Origin: VRUE01 sp036406595
Lineage (GTDB): Bacteria > Actinomycetota > Thermoleophilia > Solirubrobacterales > 70-9
Length of the DNA: 20,021 nt
Assembly: GCA_036406595.1 (NCBI GenBank)
Contig: DASXAR010000031.1
Location: forward strand, 1-20,021
Reading direction: 5' to 3'
The translations under genes were made by a program, and so were the position numbers. How positions within the stretch are numbered: the stretch's first letter is position 1; every line of letters begins with the position of its first letter. A model generated the notes under the pieces. It did no database searches and was not told the DNA's origin. It was given only the letters and a program-made list of their open reading frames with translations. Below, in pieces: positions 6,686-14,161 of this stretch.

Positions 6686-8500
6686 CTAGCCGTAGAGCTC
6701 CTCGATCTCTCGTCCGTAGCGATGTTCGATCGGGCGCCGCCTCAGCTTCATCGTCGGCGTCAGCTCGACTCCGCCGGGCTGCCAGTCGTCCCCCAGCAGC
6801 TTGAACTTCTTCACCTGCTCGACCCGGGCGAGATCGGCGTTGCCCCGCTCCACCGCCTGCTCGACCTCCTCGAGGACCGCCGGGTGGGTTGCGAGCGACT
6901 CGAGCGAGGCGTCCTCGATCCCGCGCTGGGCGGCGAAGGCAGGCGCAGCATCGGGATCGAGCGTGATCAGGGCGACGTTGTATGGACGATCGTCGCCGAC
7001 CGCGCAGACCTGGCCGATCAGCGGGCTGGCCGCCTTCAGCTTCGACTCGATGTTGGCCGGCGACATGTTCTTCCCGGCCGAGTTGATGATCAGCTCCTTC
7101 TTGCGGTCGATGATCCGCAGGTAGCCGTCCTCATCCAGCTCGCCGACGTCGCCGGTGTGCAGCCATCCCTCGGAGTCGATCGTCTCCGCGGTCTTCTCCG
7201 GGGCGTTGCGGTACCCGGCCATCACCACCGGGCCGCGAAGCAGCACTTCGCCGTCGTCGGCCAGGCTCAGCTCGATGCCCGGCGCTGGCGGGCCGACCGT
7301 GCCGATCTTCACCCGGCCCTTGGGGTTGCAGGTGCCCGCGCCGCAGGTCTCCGAGAGCCCCCATAGCTCGGCGACCGGCACTCCCATCGAGTGGAAAAAC
7401 TCGAGCACCTCGGGCGGGGTCGGCGCCGCGCCGACGTTGACCGTCGCCAGCTGGTCGAGGCCGATTCGCTCACGCAGCCGGGAGAGCACCGTTTCGTCGG
7501 CTTTCCTGTGTGCGGCCTCGAGTTCCTCCGACACCGCCTCGCCGTCCTGCTGGGCCCGCACCATCCGCCGGCCGACATCGAGCGCCCACTCGATCGTCTT
7601 GCGGCGGCTCTCGTCGGCCTCGGCCTCGAAGCCGACTTCCATCGCGGCCTTCATTTTCTCCCAGATCCGTGGCACCGCGAAGAACGCTGTCGGTCGGACC
7701 TCAGCCAGGTATGCGACGACCTGGCGCGGGTCGGGGCAGCACGTGACCGCGTAGCCGTAGACGATCGGCAGGTAGTGGCCGACGTTGCGCTCGGCGATGT
7801 GGGCCATCGGCAGCCAGGAGATCAGCCGCCCCTCGGCCGGAAGCTCGAACACCTCCGCGTAGCTGCGCACCCCGGCGAGGAGGTTGGCGTGCGTGAGCTG
7901 GACTCCCTTCGGAGGGCCGGTGGTCCCGGAGGTGTAGATGATCGTCAGCAGGTCCTGTGGGTCGACCGCTCGCCAGGCGGCGTCGAAGTCGAAATCGTCG
8001 TCGCCGAGCGCTTCCAGCTCGGCCAGCGAGATTGCGCCGTCTCGTGGCTCGCCGTCGACGACCACGACGTGCTCGAGCGCCTCGCAGGCCCGGCGCGCGT
8101 CAAGCACGGAGTCGAGGAACTCCTGCTCGGTGACGAGCAGCTGAGTCGCCGAGTCCCCGACCAGATACTCGACCTGCTCGCCGGGCGAGGTGTTGTAGAT
8201 CGAGAACGGGATCGCGCCTAGGTGCATCGCGCCGGTGTCGGCGAAATGGAACTCGGGCCGGTTGGTGAGCATGATCCCGACCGTGTCGCCGCGACCGATG
8301 CCGAGCGCGGCGAGCCCGGCCGCCACGCGGCGCACCCGCTCGGCGTACTCCGCCCAGCTGAAGCTCATCTCGTCGTCCTTGGTTCGAAGGGCTATCTGGC
8401 CGGCCCGGTCGGCGGCGGTTGCCTGGAAAGCCTCGGCGAGCGTGCCCGCCCCCAGTCCCGGGGCTGTGGCCTCGGTCGCGCCTGTCGTCTCGAGTGCCAT
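6686..8500 (-). CDS. Long-chain fatty-acid--CoA ligase (AMP-dependent synthetase)
   Basis: A 604-residue ANL-superfamily enzyme that activates fatty acids with ATP and CoA through an acyl-adenylate. The ATP/AMP signature YTSGTTGPPKG is at residues 189-199, followed by QLTHANLL. Later come the WLHTGDVGELDEDGYLRIID segment and DRKKELIINSAGKNMSPANIE, which holds the hinge and the A8/A10 region typical of FadD15-like long-chain ligases. The ATG at 8498-8500 was chosen over an upstream in-frame ATG at 8599 because a clear AGGAGG lies seven bases before it and the 33 extra residues resemble nothing. The gene is flanked on both sides by partial tRNA-Arg copies and is the only gene in that block. Confidence 0.95.
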   Translation of the reverse strand: MALETTGATEATAPGLGAGTLAEAFQATAADRAGQIALRTKDDEMSFSWAEYAERVRRVAAGLAALGIGRGDTVGIMLTNRPEFHFADTGAMHLGAIPFSIYNTSPGEQVEYLVGDSATQLLVTEQEFLDSVLDARRACEALEHVVVVDGEPRDGAISLAELEALGDDDFDFDAAWRAVDPQDLLTIIYTSGTTGPPKGVQLTHANLLAGVRSYAEVFELPAEGRLISWLPMAHIAERNVGHYLPIVYGYAVTCCPDPRQVVAYLAEVRPTAFFAVPRIWEKMKAAMEVGFEAEADESRRKTIEWALDVGRRMVRAQQDGEAVSEELEAAHRKADETVLSRLRERIGLDQLATVNVGAAPTPPEVLEFFHSMGVPVAELWGLSETCGAGTCNPKGRVKIGTVGPPAPGIELSLADDGEVLLRGPVVMAGYRNAPEKTAETIDSEGWLHTGDVGELDEDGYLRIIDRKKELIINSAGKNMSPANIESKLKAASPLIGQVCAVGDDRPYNVALITLDPDAAPAFAAQRGIEDASLESLATHPAVLEEVEQAVERGNADLARVEQVKKFKLLGDDWQPGGVELTPTMKLRRRPIEHRYGREIEELYG

Positions 8501-8684
8501 CTGATCCTCCTCTCCGTTCCCTGAGATGACTATCCCACAGCGCCGTGGCGGCCAGGTCACCCGGACGCGCACCAAGGCGCAGGTTCTGTGAGTCGCCACA
8601 ACCCGGCGTGATGGACTCGCCCCGATTTACGCCCTTCCGAGAAGGGCGAGAAAGGGTCGAAAGCGGGGTCGAGCGGCCCGCGCC
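8501..8684. other. Intergenic region upstream of acyl-CoA ligase
   Basis: No gene is supported. The stretch must carry the promoter of the ligase gene on the minus strand. It also has a small perfect hairpin, GCCCTTC-CGA-GAAGGGC at 8631-8647, about 40 bases before the second tRNA-Arg copy. The hairpin has no T-run. Open frames across the area come from antisense reading of the tRNA piece. Confidence 0.4.
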
Positions 8685-8734
8685 GCGTCGGTCTACGAAA
8701 CCGAAGGTCACAGGTTCGAATCCTGTCGGGCGCG
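8685..8734 (+). repeat. tRNA-Arg 3'-half copy 2 (putative att remnant)
   Basis: These 50 bases are identical to 4656-4705, starting just before the 5' strand of the anticodon stem and ending exactly at the discriminator base of tRNA-Arg(ACG). The acceptor 5' strand and D-arm are absent, so it is not a functional tRNA. It is on the same strand as the intact gene and 2.0 kb from copy 1. Perfect identity means either recent origin or constraint. Confidence 0.92.
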
Positions 8735-8764
8735 CTTCTCCCGTACCTGGCTTGGCTGCGCAGG

Positions 8765-9415
8765 CTAGCCCGACCGCGGCGCCGTGGCGGGCGAGCCCAC
8801 CAGAGCGGTCTCGTCGCGCAGGTAGAGCAGGATGCTGACGACGATGATCCAGATTCCCGCCAGCCCAAAGCCGATGAACCCGGCCGGTGTGAAGCTGACG
8901 ACGAAGATGATGATCCCGACCCAGCCGAGCCAGGTCGGCAGCAACGACCGGTTCCCCACCAGCCACAGCGAGGTGGCAAGGATCAGGGTCGCGAGGCCCG
9001 CCACGAAGGGAAGGAAGAAGTCGGCGTCGATCGCATTCAGCGCCTGGGCCGCAGAGGCGTCGATGTCGCTCGCGTAATCGGCGAGGGCGAAATGCAATGT
9101 GGCGGCGCTGAGGAACCCGCCGGAGGCGATGATCCCGGCGCCGAGCGCGACGGTCGGCAGGATGCCGCGGTTCGGACTTGCCACGTCGAGGCGCTGCTTC
9201 AAGGTCGCCGCGAAGAAGATCAGCGCGACCGCGGCAAGGGCGAGCACGACCGCGGCGATGATCTCTTTCGTTTCGTGATCGGAATAGAAGGTGACCACCT
9301 TCTGCGCCGAGTCATCACCTTCCGGGGTGCTCCCGCCGATGGCGAAAAAGGCGACGAGCGTCAGAACTACGAAGAGCGCGCCCGTCAGTGGGGCAAAGTT
9401 ACGCTTCTGCCGCAT
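8765..9415 (-). CDS. Six-helix membrane protein of unknown function
   Basis: A 216-residue integral membrane protein. I see six hydrophobic segments, at about residues 7-26, 52-72, 87-110, 132-153, 158-177 and 179-198, with a polar loop of about 25 residues after the first. ATG at 9413-9415 is preceded by AGGGAGGA at good spacing and is preferred to an upstream in-frame start at 9604. There are no recognisable catalytic residues. The general look is that of the DUF4386-like or similar small membrane proteins of actinobacteria, but I do not assign a family. It is transcribed divergently from the TetR gene, so it is a possible target of that regulator. Confidence 0.8.
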   Translation of the reverse strand: MRQKRNFAPLTGALFVVLTLVAFFAIGGSTPEGDDSAQKVVTFYSDHETKEIIAAVVLALAAVALIFFAATLKQRLDVASPNRGILPTVALGAGIIASGGFLSAATLHFALADYASDIDASAAQALNAIDADFFLPFVAGLATLILATSLWLVGNRSLLPTWLGWVGIIIFVVSFTPAGFIGFGLAGIWIIVVSILLYLRDETALVGSPATAPRSG

Positions 9416-9715
9416 TGCAGATCCTCCCTTGGTCGACGGCGTGATCCTCCCAGCAACAGCGGCAAAAGTCCACTGCGGGTGTGGCCTTTTCTCGATGGCA
9501 GACGTTTCCTCGACCCCGTTCGGGAATCGGCCGTGACGATGGTCAGCCGGGATGAGTGAAGCCCTTGGATCGCGTCGAGGCTGGAACGCCCCAGTACCGC
9601 CCAAGAAAAGGGTTCACGGTCGAGGACGCCTTTCGCACCGCGCAACGAAGACTCCGCGCCGGTCCGGGCGATCCACGCCCGGGATTGGGGCAGGCGAGGC
9701 TGGCCTCGAATGCAA
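9416..9715. other. Intergenic region between membrane protein and TetR genes
   Basis: No gene is supported in this 300-base stretch. A TetR reading frame extends up to 9556 in phase, but the added residues are arginine- and proline-rich and precede the promoter-like sequence described next. The left end carries the ribosome binding site of the membrane protein gene (9421-9429, minus strand). Confidence 0.5.
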
Positions 9716-9752
9716 CCAACGGTTGGACTATTGGTAGAACCATTGGTAGTCT
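9716..9752 (+). promoter_or_regulatory. Putative tetR promoter overlapped by palindromic operators
   Basis: TTGGAC (9723-9728) and TAGTCT (9747-9752), 18 bases apart, fit -35 and -10 boxes, with the GTG start 7 bases after the -10. CCAAC-G-GTTGG (9716-9726) is a perfect palindrome overlapping the -35. ACCATTGGT (9739-9747) is a second palindrome in the spacer. ATTGGTAG also occurs twice (9730 and 9742). This is what an autoregulated, leaderless TetR promoter would look like. Confidence 0.5.
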
Positions 9753-9759
9753 CTCGCTG

Positions 9760-10440
9760 GTGTCTGCGAGGCGAAGCCGGAGCAGCGCGACGCGACGCGA
9801 GCGGCGCAGCCAGCGCGAGCAAGCGATCATCATGGCGGCACGCACGCTCCTGGACGAGCGCGGCTGGCGCAACGCGCCGGTCGAGAAGATCGCCCGTGCC
9901 GCCGGAATGCACAAGCCGGACGTCTATCGCACCTTCGACTCCAAGGAGGAGATCTTCGTCTTGACGCTCGCCGATTACCTCGCCGAGCTCGAGGACCGCA
10001 GTGCGGCGGCGCGAGAACCCAGAAACCCGGAGGCCGCGCTTCAGCAAGCATGTCTGCGCTACGTTGAGTTCTGCCTCGAGTATCCCGCCTTCATGGACTG
10101 TGCGTTGTCGCTTATGCAGCTACCGGCCGACGGGTTGCGCGAGCAAGTCTCCGACGCGGTGTGGGTTCGCCTCGGCCAGGCGCTGGCCGCCTGCGTGGGG
10201 CGGCTGGAGCGGATTCTCGCCGCCGGTGCCGAGCGGGGAGTGTTTGCGGTCGAGGACCCGGCGTTCACGGCCAACCTGCTCTATACGCAGATGCTCGGTT
10301 CGATGCAGCTGGCGCGCATCGGCGCCGGCGTAAGCGAGGTGGCGCCCGGAGTCGCAGCGACCTTCGAGCTCAAGCCCGAGCGCGTCCGTGATGCCTGTGT
10401 CGGGGATGTGCTGGCCGTGACGCGAATCGCCCCCGCGTGA
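9760..10440 (+). CDS. TetR/AcrR-family transcriptional regulator
   Basis: A 226-residue regulator. An arginine-rich N-terminal tail of about 20 residues precedes the DNA-binding domain: REQAIIMAARTLLDERGW (helix 1), VEKIARAAGMHKPDVYRTF (helix-turn-helix), then DSKEEIFVLTLADYL. The rest is the helical ligand-binding and dimer domain. GTG 9760 was chosen because it is in frame, gives a normal length and lies just after a promoter-like sequence; the mRNA may be leaderless. Its TGA overlaps the GTG of the alpha/beta hydrolase gene. The hydrolase is therefore probably in the same operon, and its substrate or product may be the effector (inference). Confidence 0.9.
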   Translation: MSARRSRSSATRRERRSQREQAIIMAARTLLDERGWRNAPVEKIARAAGMHKPDVYRTFDSKEEIFVLTLADYLAELEDRSAAAREPRNPEAALQQACLRYVEFCLEYPAFMDCALSLMQLPADGLREQVSDAVWVRLGQALAACVGRLERILAAGAERGVFAVEDPAFTANLLYTQMLGSMQLARIGAGVSEVAPGVAATFELKPERVRDACVGDVLAVTRIAPA

Positions 10441-11336
10441 GCACGATGGAAATCAAGACCGAATCGCTCCACGGCCGCTCGGTGAGCTACGCCGAGGCCG
10501 GCGAGGGTCCGGCGCTGCTGCTGATCCACGGCATGGGAGGGAACTTCGGAAACTGGCAGGAGGTGATCGAGCCGCTGGCGCGCAATCACACGGTGATCGC
10601 CCCTGACCTTCCCGGACACGGCGGGTCGGCGCCGGGCGGCGGTGACTACTCCATCGGGGCGCTCGCCGCCGGCCTGCGTGATCTGCTCCTCGCGCTCGGC
10701 CACCAGCGGGCCACGCTCGTCGGCCACTCGCTCGGCGGCGGAATCGCGATGCAGTTCGCCTACCAGTTCCCGGAGATGGTCGAGCGCCTGGTGCTGGTCT
10801 CAAGCGGCGGCCTCGGCCGCGAGGTAAGCCCGATCCTGCGCGCCGCGGCGCTCCCCGGTGCCGAGCTCTTCATCTCCGCGACCGCCGGGGTCGGAGGGCG
10901 GGTCGGATCCGCGCTCGCGGGGGGCCTGGGGGCGATCGGCCTGCGACCGAACGCCGACATCACCGAGGTCGCGCGAGGCTATGCCTCCCTGGCCGACCCC
11001 AGGCGCCGCGCCGCATTCCTGGCGACGGTGCGCTCGGTAATCGGCACCGGTGGCCAGCGGGTCGACGCCAGCGATCGCCTCTATCTGGCCGAGGCCGTGC
11101 CGGTGCTGATCGTCTGGGGCGCCCGCGATCCGATCATCCCGGCTCACCACGGCGAGCACGCCCACCGCAAAATCCCGGGCAGCCGGCTCGAGGTCTTCGA
11201 GGGAGTGGGTCACCTGCCCCAGCTAGAGGCGCCGTCGCGCTTCGTCAGTGTTCTCGAGAGGTTCTTGGAGGAAACCGAACCCGCTGAGTTCGACATCGAT
11301 GATTGGCAGCGCCGGGTTGAAGCTGGTAAGCCATGA
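10437..11336 (+). CDS. Alpha/beta hydrolase
   Basis: A 299-residue alpha/beta-hydrolase with a GTG start inside the TetR stop (GTGA overlap). The oxyanion-loop motif LLIHGMGGNFGNW is at about residues 28-40. The nucleophile elbow GHSLGG has Ser98. VWGARDPIIP gives Asp231, and VFEGVGHLPQLEAP gives His259, so the Ser-Asp-His triad is complete. PDLPGHGGS is the conserved loop after strand 4. A lid region of about 80 residues lies between strands 6 and 7. The protein could be an esterase, lactonase, or meta-cleavage product hydrolase; the sequence does not decide. There is no signal peptide, so it is cytoplasmic. Confidence 0.93.
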   Translation: MSTMEIKTESLHGRSVSYAEAGEGPALLLIHGMGGNFGNWQEVIEPLARNHTVIAPDLPGHGGSAPGGGDYSIGALAAGLRDLLLALGHQRATLVGHSLGGGIAMQFAYQFPEMVERLVLVSSGGLGREVSPILRAAALPGAELFISATAGVGGRVGSALAGGLGAIGLRPNADITEVARGYASLADPRRRAAFLATVRSVIGTGGQRVDASDRLYLAEAVPVLIVWGARDPIIPAHHGEHAHRKIPGSRLEVFEGVGHLPQLEAPSRFVSVLERFLEETEPAEFDIDDWQRRVEAGKP

Positions 11337-11469
11337 CGCGGGAGCGCACGTCTTGTCACGATGCTTCCCCCGGAAAAAGCCGTGGCGCCGCCTTGAGGAG
11401 CTGCCGGCATCGACCAGACCGCTCGCATGACCCGTTCGGGTGATGCATGGGCGGGGTAGGGGATCCTCG

Positions 11470-11925
11470 ATGGCACACATGGGCGGCAATGCCAGCGTAG
11501 AGATCGAGGCCCCGGTGAATGACGTCTGGCGGGCGGTGGAGGACGTACTCACGTCTCCGGACTGGCAGGGTGGCGTGGTCGCGATGTCGGCCTTGGAGCG
11601 CGACGCCGAGAAGCGCGCGACATTGGTTGAGATCGAGAACGACATCAAGGTGAGGCATGTGAAGACGCGAGTGAGATTTCACTATGAGCCTCCTACGGTC
11701 CTCTCCTGGACGCAGGAGAAGGGCGACCTGAAGTCGGTGACGGGCTCCTGGCGGCTCGAGGATCTTGGCGATGAGCGGACTCGCGCGACGTACACGCTCG
11801 AAGCCGACCCCGGCCGGGTGTTGGGGATGCTGATCCGGGGGCCCGTCGAGACCGCCGTTCGCGCGATGCTGGTGAACGCCCGCCCCGGCGAGCTCAAGGC
11901 GCGCGTCGAGAATCAGGCACCGTAG
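11470..11925 (+). CDS. SRPBCC (START/polyketide-cyclase-like) family protein
   Basis: A 151-residue protein with the pattern of a SRPBCC lipid-binding fold. NASVEIEAPVNDVWRAVEDV is the first strand and helix, SPDWQGGVV follows, a series of strands (RVRFHYEPPTVLSW, SVTGSWRLEDLGDERTRATYTLE) forms the sheet, and a long C-terminal helix (RGPVETAVRAMLVN) closes the cavity. Such proteins bind hydrophobic ligands or act as cyclases; no catalytic residues can be named. The ATG at 11470 has a GGGG seven bases ahead. An in-frame GTG at 11440 would add ten residues. A short imperfect inverted repeat, CATGACCCG-TT-CGGGTGATG (11426-11445), lies just upstream. Confidence 0.85.
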   Translation: MAHMGGNASVEIEAPVNDVWRAVEDVLTSPDWQGGVVAMSALERDAEKRATLVEIENDIKVRHVKTRVRFHYEPPTVLSWTQEKGDLKSVTGSWRLEDLGDERTRATYTLEADPGRVLGMLIRGPVETAVRAMLVNARPGELKARVENQAP

Positions 11926-12284
11926 GGCGGTTTCGCTAGGCACCTCTGTGTGGTGCGCAATGCGCCTCCATAGCCGCCCCGTAGGTGTGGGTCGTGCTCG
12001 CCGAATTCGTTGCAATTACCCCCGACGGCCGCCCTTCGCCGAGTCGTGGGTGTGTACTGGCGTCACCAGATTGCCGGGCGGCTGGTGCGTCGTGTCCCGG
12101 GGTCGGAGACCATACTGGTCGAGATTCGCCTCAGGCCCAAGTTTTCGCGAAGCGTAATCGGCTCTGATCCTCGACTCTTCCGCAGCCGTCGGGACCCGTC
12201 GTTGACCTGGATTCGGATCGTCGCCAGCCGGGAATGAGCATCAACTTCGTAGCCCGCCGGCGCCTGGAGGTCGCTCCGAATAAA
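11926..12284. other. Gene-poor stretch with no supported gene
   Basis: Three overlapping open frames of 60-75 codons lie here on the plus strand (11948-12237). None has a ribosome binding site, a recognisable family or a composition unlike random high-GC reading. A decayed gene is possible. The right end leads into the terminator hairpin. Confidence 0.5.
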
Positions 12285-12314
12285 GGGGCGCGCCCGGATT
12301 GCCGGGCGCGCCCC
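12285..12314 (-). terminator. Intrinsic terminator of the RTX-like gene
   Basis: A perfect 13-bp stem, GGGGCGCGCCCGG with its complement, encloses a four-base loop (12298-12301). On the minus strand the stem is followed directly by TTTATT. It lies 17 bases past the stop of the RTX-like gene. Confidence 0.88.
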
Positions 12315-12331
12315 AGTCGTGTCGACTCAGG

Positions 12332-13891
12332 TCAGTGCTCGCAGCGCGCGCGGCGGCCTTCCGTGTCGAGTCGGCAGCGGTCGAAGGCCGGCCCGCCGTT
12401 CAGCAGGTTCCACCCTCCGTCGGTGCCGTACAGCGCGTCCGGGCCCTCGTTGCCGTAGAGGCGGTTGACGCCCGAGCGCCCCAGGACCTTGTCGGGGTCC
12501 GGGCCGCCGAATGCGCGGTCGTCGCCGGCCCCGCCATTCAAGAGGTCGTGGCCCCAGCGGCCGACCATCTTGTCGTCGCCGTCGTTGCCGTAGGCGCGAT
12601 CGTCTCCCCGACCGCCGTTGGCGATGTCGTTGCCCGCCATCCCGTATACGCGGTCGTCGCCGTTGTTGCCGTAGAGGCGGTCGTCCTCGGAGCCGCCGAC
12701 CAGCTTGTCCTGGCCGTCGCCGCCGAAGATGCTGTCGGCTCCCGCGGCACCGTTCAGCAGATCGTCGCCTTCGCGGCCGACGACCTTGTCGTCGCCGCTC
12801 TGGCCGTAGACGCGGTTGTCACCCGGGCCGCCGTTGACAAGGTCGTTTGCGTCCCCGCCGACGACGACGTCGTCGTCCGCCGTGCCGTAGAGGCGGTCGC
12901 CGCCGGCGTCGCCCCGAACGAAGTCCTTGCCGGGACCGCCGTAGGCACTGTCGTTGCCGCTCGCCGCGAGCAGAGCCGCCTGCGTCAGCCCCAGCCGGTC
13001 CAGCTTGAAGCCGCCGACGTTGCCGCCCGCGCCGAGGTCGCCGACGAGCACGTCGTTGCCGCCGTTGCCGACGATGGTGTCGTCACCGGCCGCGCCGAAC
13101 AGGTAATCGCCGCCCGCGCCGCCCGAGAGGGAGTCGGGGCCGGAGCCGCCGACGACGGCCTCTGCCGCGAGGACGCGGTCCCCCTCGCCGCGTGCCCCGT
13201 CGTTGGCCTCGTTGTCGGCCGCATAGAGCACCGGCTCGCTTCGACCCTGGTAGCTCATCAGGTCCATCGCGCCGGGCCCGAGGTCGTAGAGATCGGGGCC
13301 GTCGGGCGCCGACGGCGCGACGATCGCGTCGGTGCCGTCTCCGGTATGGACCTGGTCGGCGCCCACACCGTCTTCGACGCGGTCGTCTCCGCCGCCCGTC
13401 GTGATCACGTCGTCGCCTGCGCCGCCGTTCACGTTGTCTGGGCTCGCGGGCGTCGTGATCGTGTCATTGCCGGCGCCGCCGTTGACCGTGACGGAGGAGA
13501 GAGCAGGGAGCAACCCGGCGTCGAGCGAGCTTCCCCCGTCACCAAGCAACGCGGTGAGGGATGGCAGAACTTTGAGCGGGCAGCTGACCGAGGAGCCCGG
13601 GGCCCCGCCGCCGCTACACCCGTCGCCCGCAACGCTGCCCTCGGCGTCGTCGCGGACCGTGAAGACGTAGCTTCCCCCGGAGCCGCTCGCGGTGATCGTC
13701 AGCTGGTTGGCCTCGGACGGCTCGGCCCGCAGGTTGAGCGTCGCCTGCGGCGCCTGATTGGCACCGGCCCCTTCCGTGGCGCTTACCGTGGCCGCCCGCG
13801 CTCCGGCCGGCAGGGCGGCTGTGGCGAGCGCCGCCAGCAGGCCCACCCCGAGGGCGCGCAAACGCCCGCCGGCTCTTTGCAGATGCCTCAT
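12332..13891 (-). CDS. Secreted RTX-like calcium-binding repeat protein
   Basis: A 519-residue protein with an N-terminal Sec signal (RRxLRALGVGLLAALATAALPAGARA type, probable cleavage after Ala33). Residues 45-110 form a small beta-rich segment with two Cys. From about residue 138 to 503 it consists mostly of about 26 nonapeptides of the GGxGxDxxx type, such as GGAGNDTIT and GNNGDDRVY, which wrap into calcium-binding parallel beta rolls. Spacers break the array at about 192-245 and 284-316. The C-terminus has two Cys (CRLDTEGRRARC), possibly a disulphide cap. ATG 13889-13891 follows AGGAGG at seven bases. There is no protease, lipase or adenylate-cyclase domain, no type I secretion operon and no cell-wall sorting motif nearby, so a structural or adhesive extracellular role is most likely. 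Confidence 0.9.
   Translation of the reverse strand: MRHLQRAGGRLRALGVGLLAALATAALPAGARAATVSATEGAGANQAPQATLNLRAEPSEANQLTITASGSGGSYVFTVRDDAEGSVAGDGCSGGGAPGSSVSCPLKVLPSLTALLGDGGSSLDAGLLPALSSVTVNGGAGNDTITTPASPDNVNGGAGDDVITTGGGDDRVEDGVGADQVHTGDGTDAIVAPSAPDGPDLYDLGPGAMDLMSYQGRSEPVLYAADNEANDGARGEGDRVLAAEAVVGGSGPDSLSGGAGGDYLFGAAGDDTIVGNGGNDVLVGDLGAGGNVGGFKLDRLGLTQAALLAASGNDSAYGGPGKDFVRGDAGGDRLYGTADDDVVVGGDANDLVNGGPGDNRVYGQSGDDKVVGREGDDLLNGAAGADSIFGGDGQDKLVGGSEDDRLYGNNGDDRVYGMAGNDIANGGRGDDRAYGNDGDDKMVGRWGHDLLNGGAGDDRAFGGPDPDKVLGRSGVNRLYGNEGPDALYGTDGGWNLLNGGPAFDRCRLDTEGRRARCEH
12398..12832 (-). repeat. Eight-nonapeptide super-repeat inside the RTX-like protein
   Basis: Residues 354-425 and 426-498 are two consecutive blocks of eight nonapeptides. 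The last residue of each unit runs Y V N F V Y Y N in the first and Y V N F L Y Y N in the second. Position 7 follows a similar register (R K L x K R). Over the first seven unit pairs I count 38 identities in 63 positions. This points to an internal duplication of about 216 bases. Confidence 0.6.
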
Positions 13892-14161
13892 TTCCTTGCC
13901 TCCTCGAGAATGGATGCTTTTCCCTGGCTACTCGGCGGCCTACCCGGTAGGTCCGAGGGGAATCCCTAGGACAGCGGGGGCCACGGGGCCGCTGTTCGTT
14001 CGCTGACACTTCATACGCTCGTCCGCCCACCGCGCCAGGATTGGATCCGTGGTTGCCTACGACCCTGCGGAGGGCACGACCTCCTGATCGCCACCGCGGG
14101 AGCCTCGCGCCTCGATCATCGAGATCCTGCGCTGAGCGTCCCGACTGATAGACAACCGGCC
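13892..14161. other. Divergent intergenic region (RTX-like gene / DUF1330 gene)
   Basis: No gene is supported. The left edge holds the ribosome binding site of the RTX-like gene. An inverted repeat ACAGCGG-N11-CCGCTGT at 13971-13995 lies about 80 bases upstream of that start and may be a regulatory site or leader hairpin. I do not recognise a known riboswitch. Confidence 0.35.

Larger units (their letters stand above)
4656..8734 (+). mobile_element. tRNA-Arg-anchored tandem islet pair without visible integrase (putative)
   Basis: An intact tRNA-Arg and two 3'-half copies in direct orientation bound two blocks. Block one (4706-6627) holds the acyltransferase and DUF1295 genes; block two (6675-8684) holds the acyl-CoA ligase gene. 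The blocks are similar in size, about 1.9 and 2.0 kb. This is the geometry of serial site-specific insertion into the tRNA 3' end, the newest element being next to the intact tRNA. No recombinase, excisionase or replication gene is present, and base composition looks like the surroundings. The units may therefore be decayed islands, cassettes mobilised in trans, or products of homologous events between tRNA pieces. Confidence 0.45.

Noticed and set aside
5762..7366. 534-codon plus-strand open frame spanning DUF1295 end, tRNA copy and ligase gene
   Set aside because: It crosses gene boundaries in a wrong frame and only looks long because of high GC.
8685..8734. A second or third functional tRNA-Arg at 8685 or 6628
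   Set aside because: The acceptor 5' strand and D-arm are missing in both, and no matching GCGCCCG lies upstream.
12332..13891. CRISPR or DNA tandem array because of regular spacing in this region
   Set aside because: The periodicity is 27 bases in coding frame and reflects the nonapeptide repeats of the protein; there are no spacers or cas genes.
12299..13969. 556-codon plus-strand open frame opposite the RTX-like gene
   Set aside because: Its valine/alanine-rich repetitive sequence is simply the reverse reading of the nonapeptide repeats; the minus-strand gene has signal peptide, ribosome binding site and terminator.
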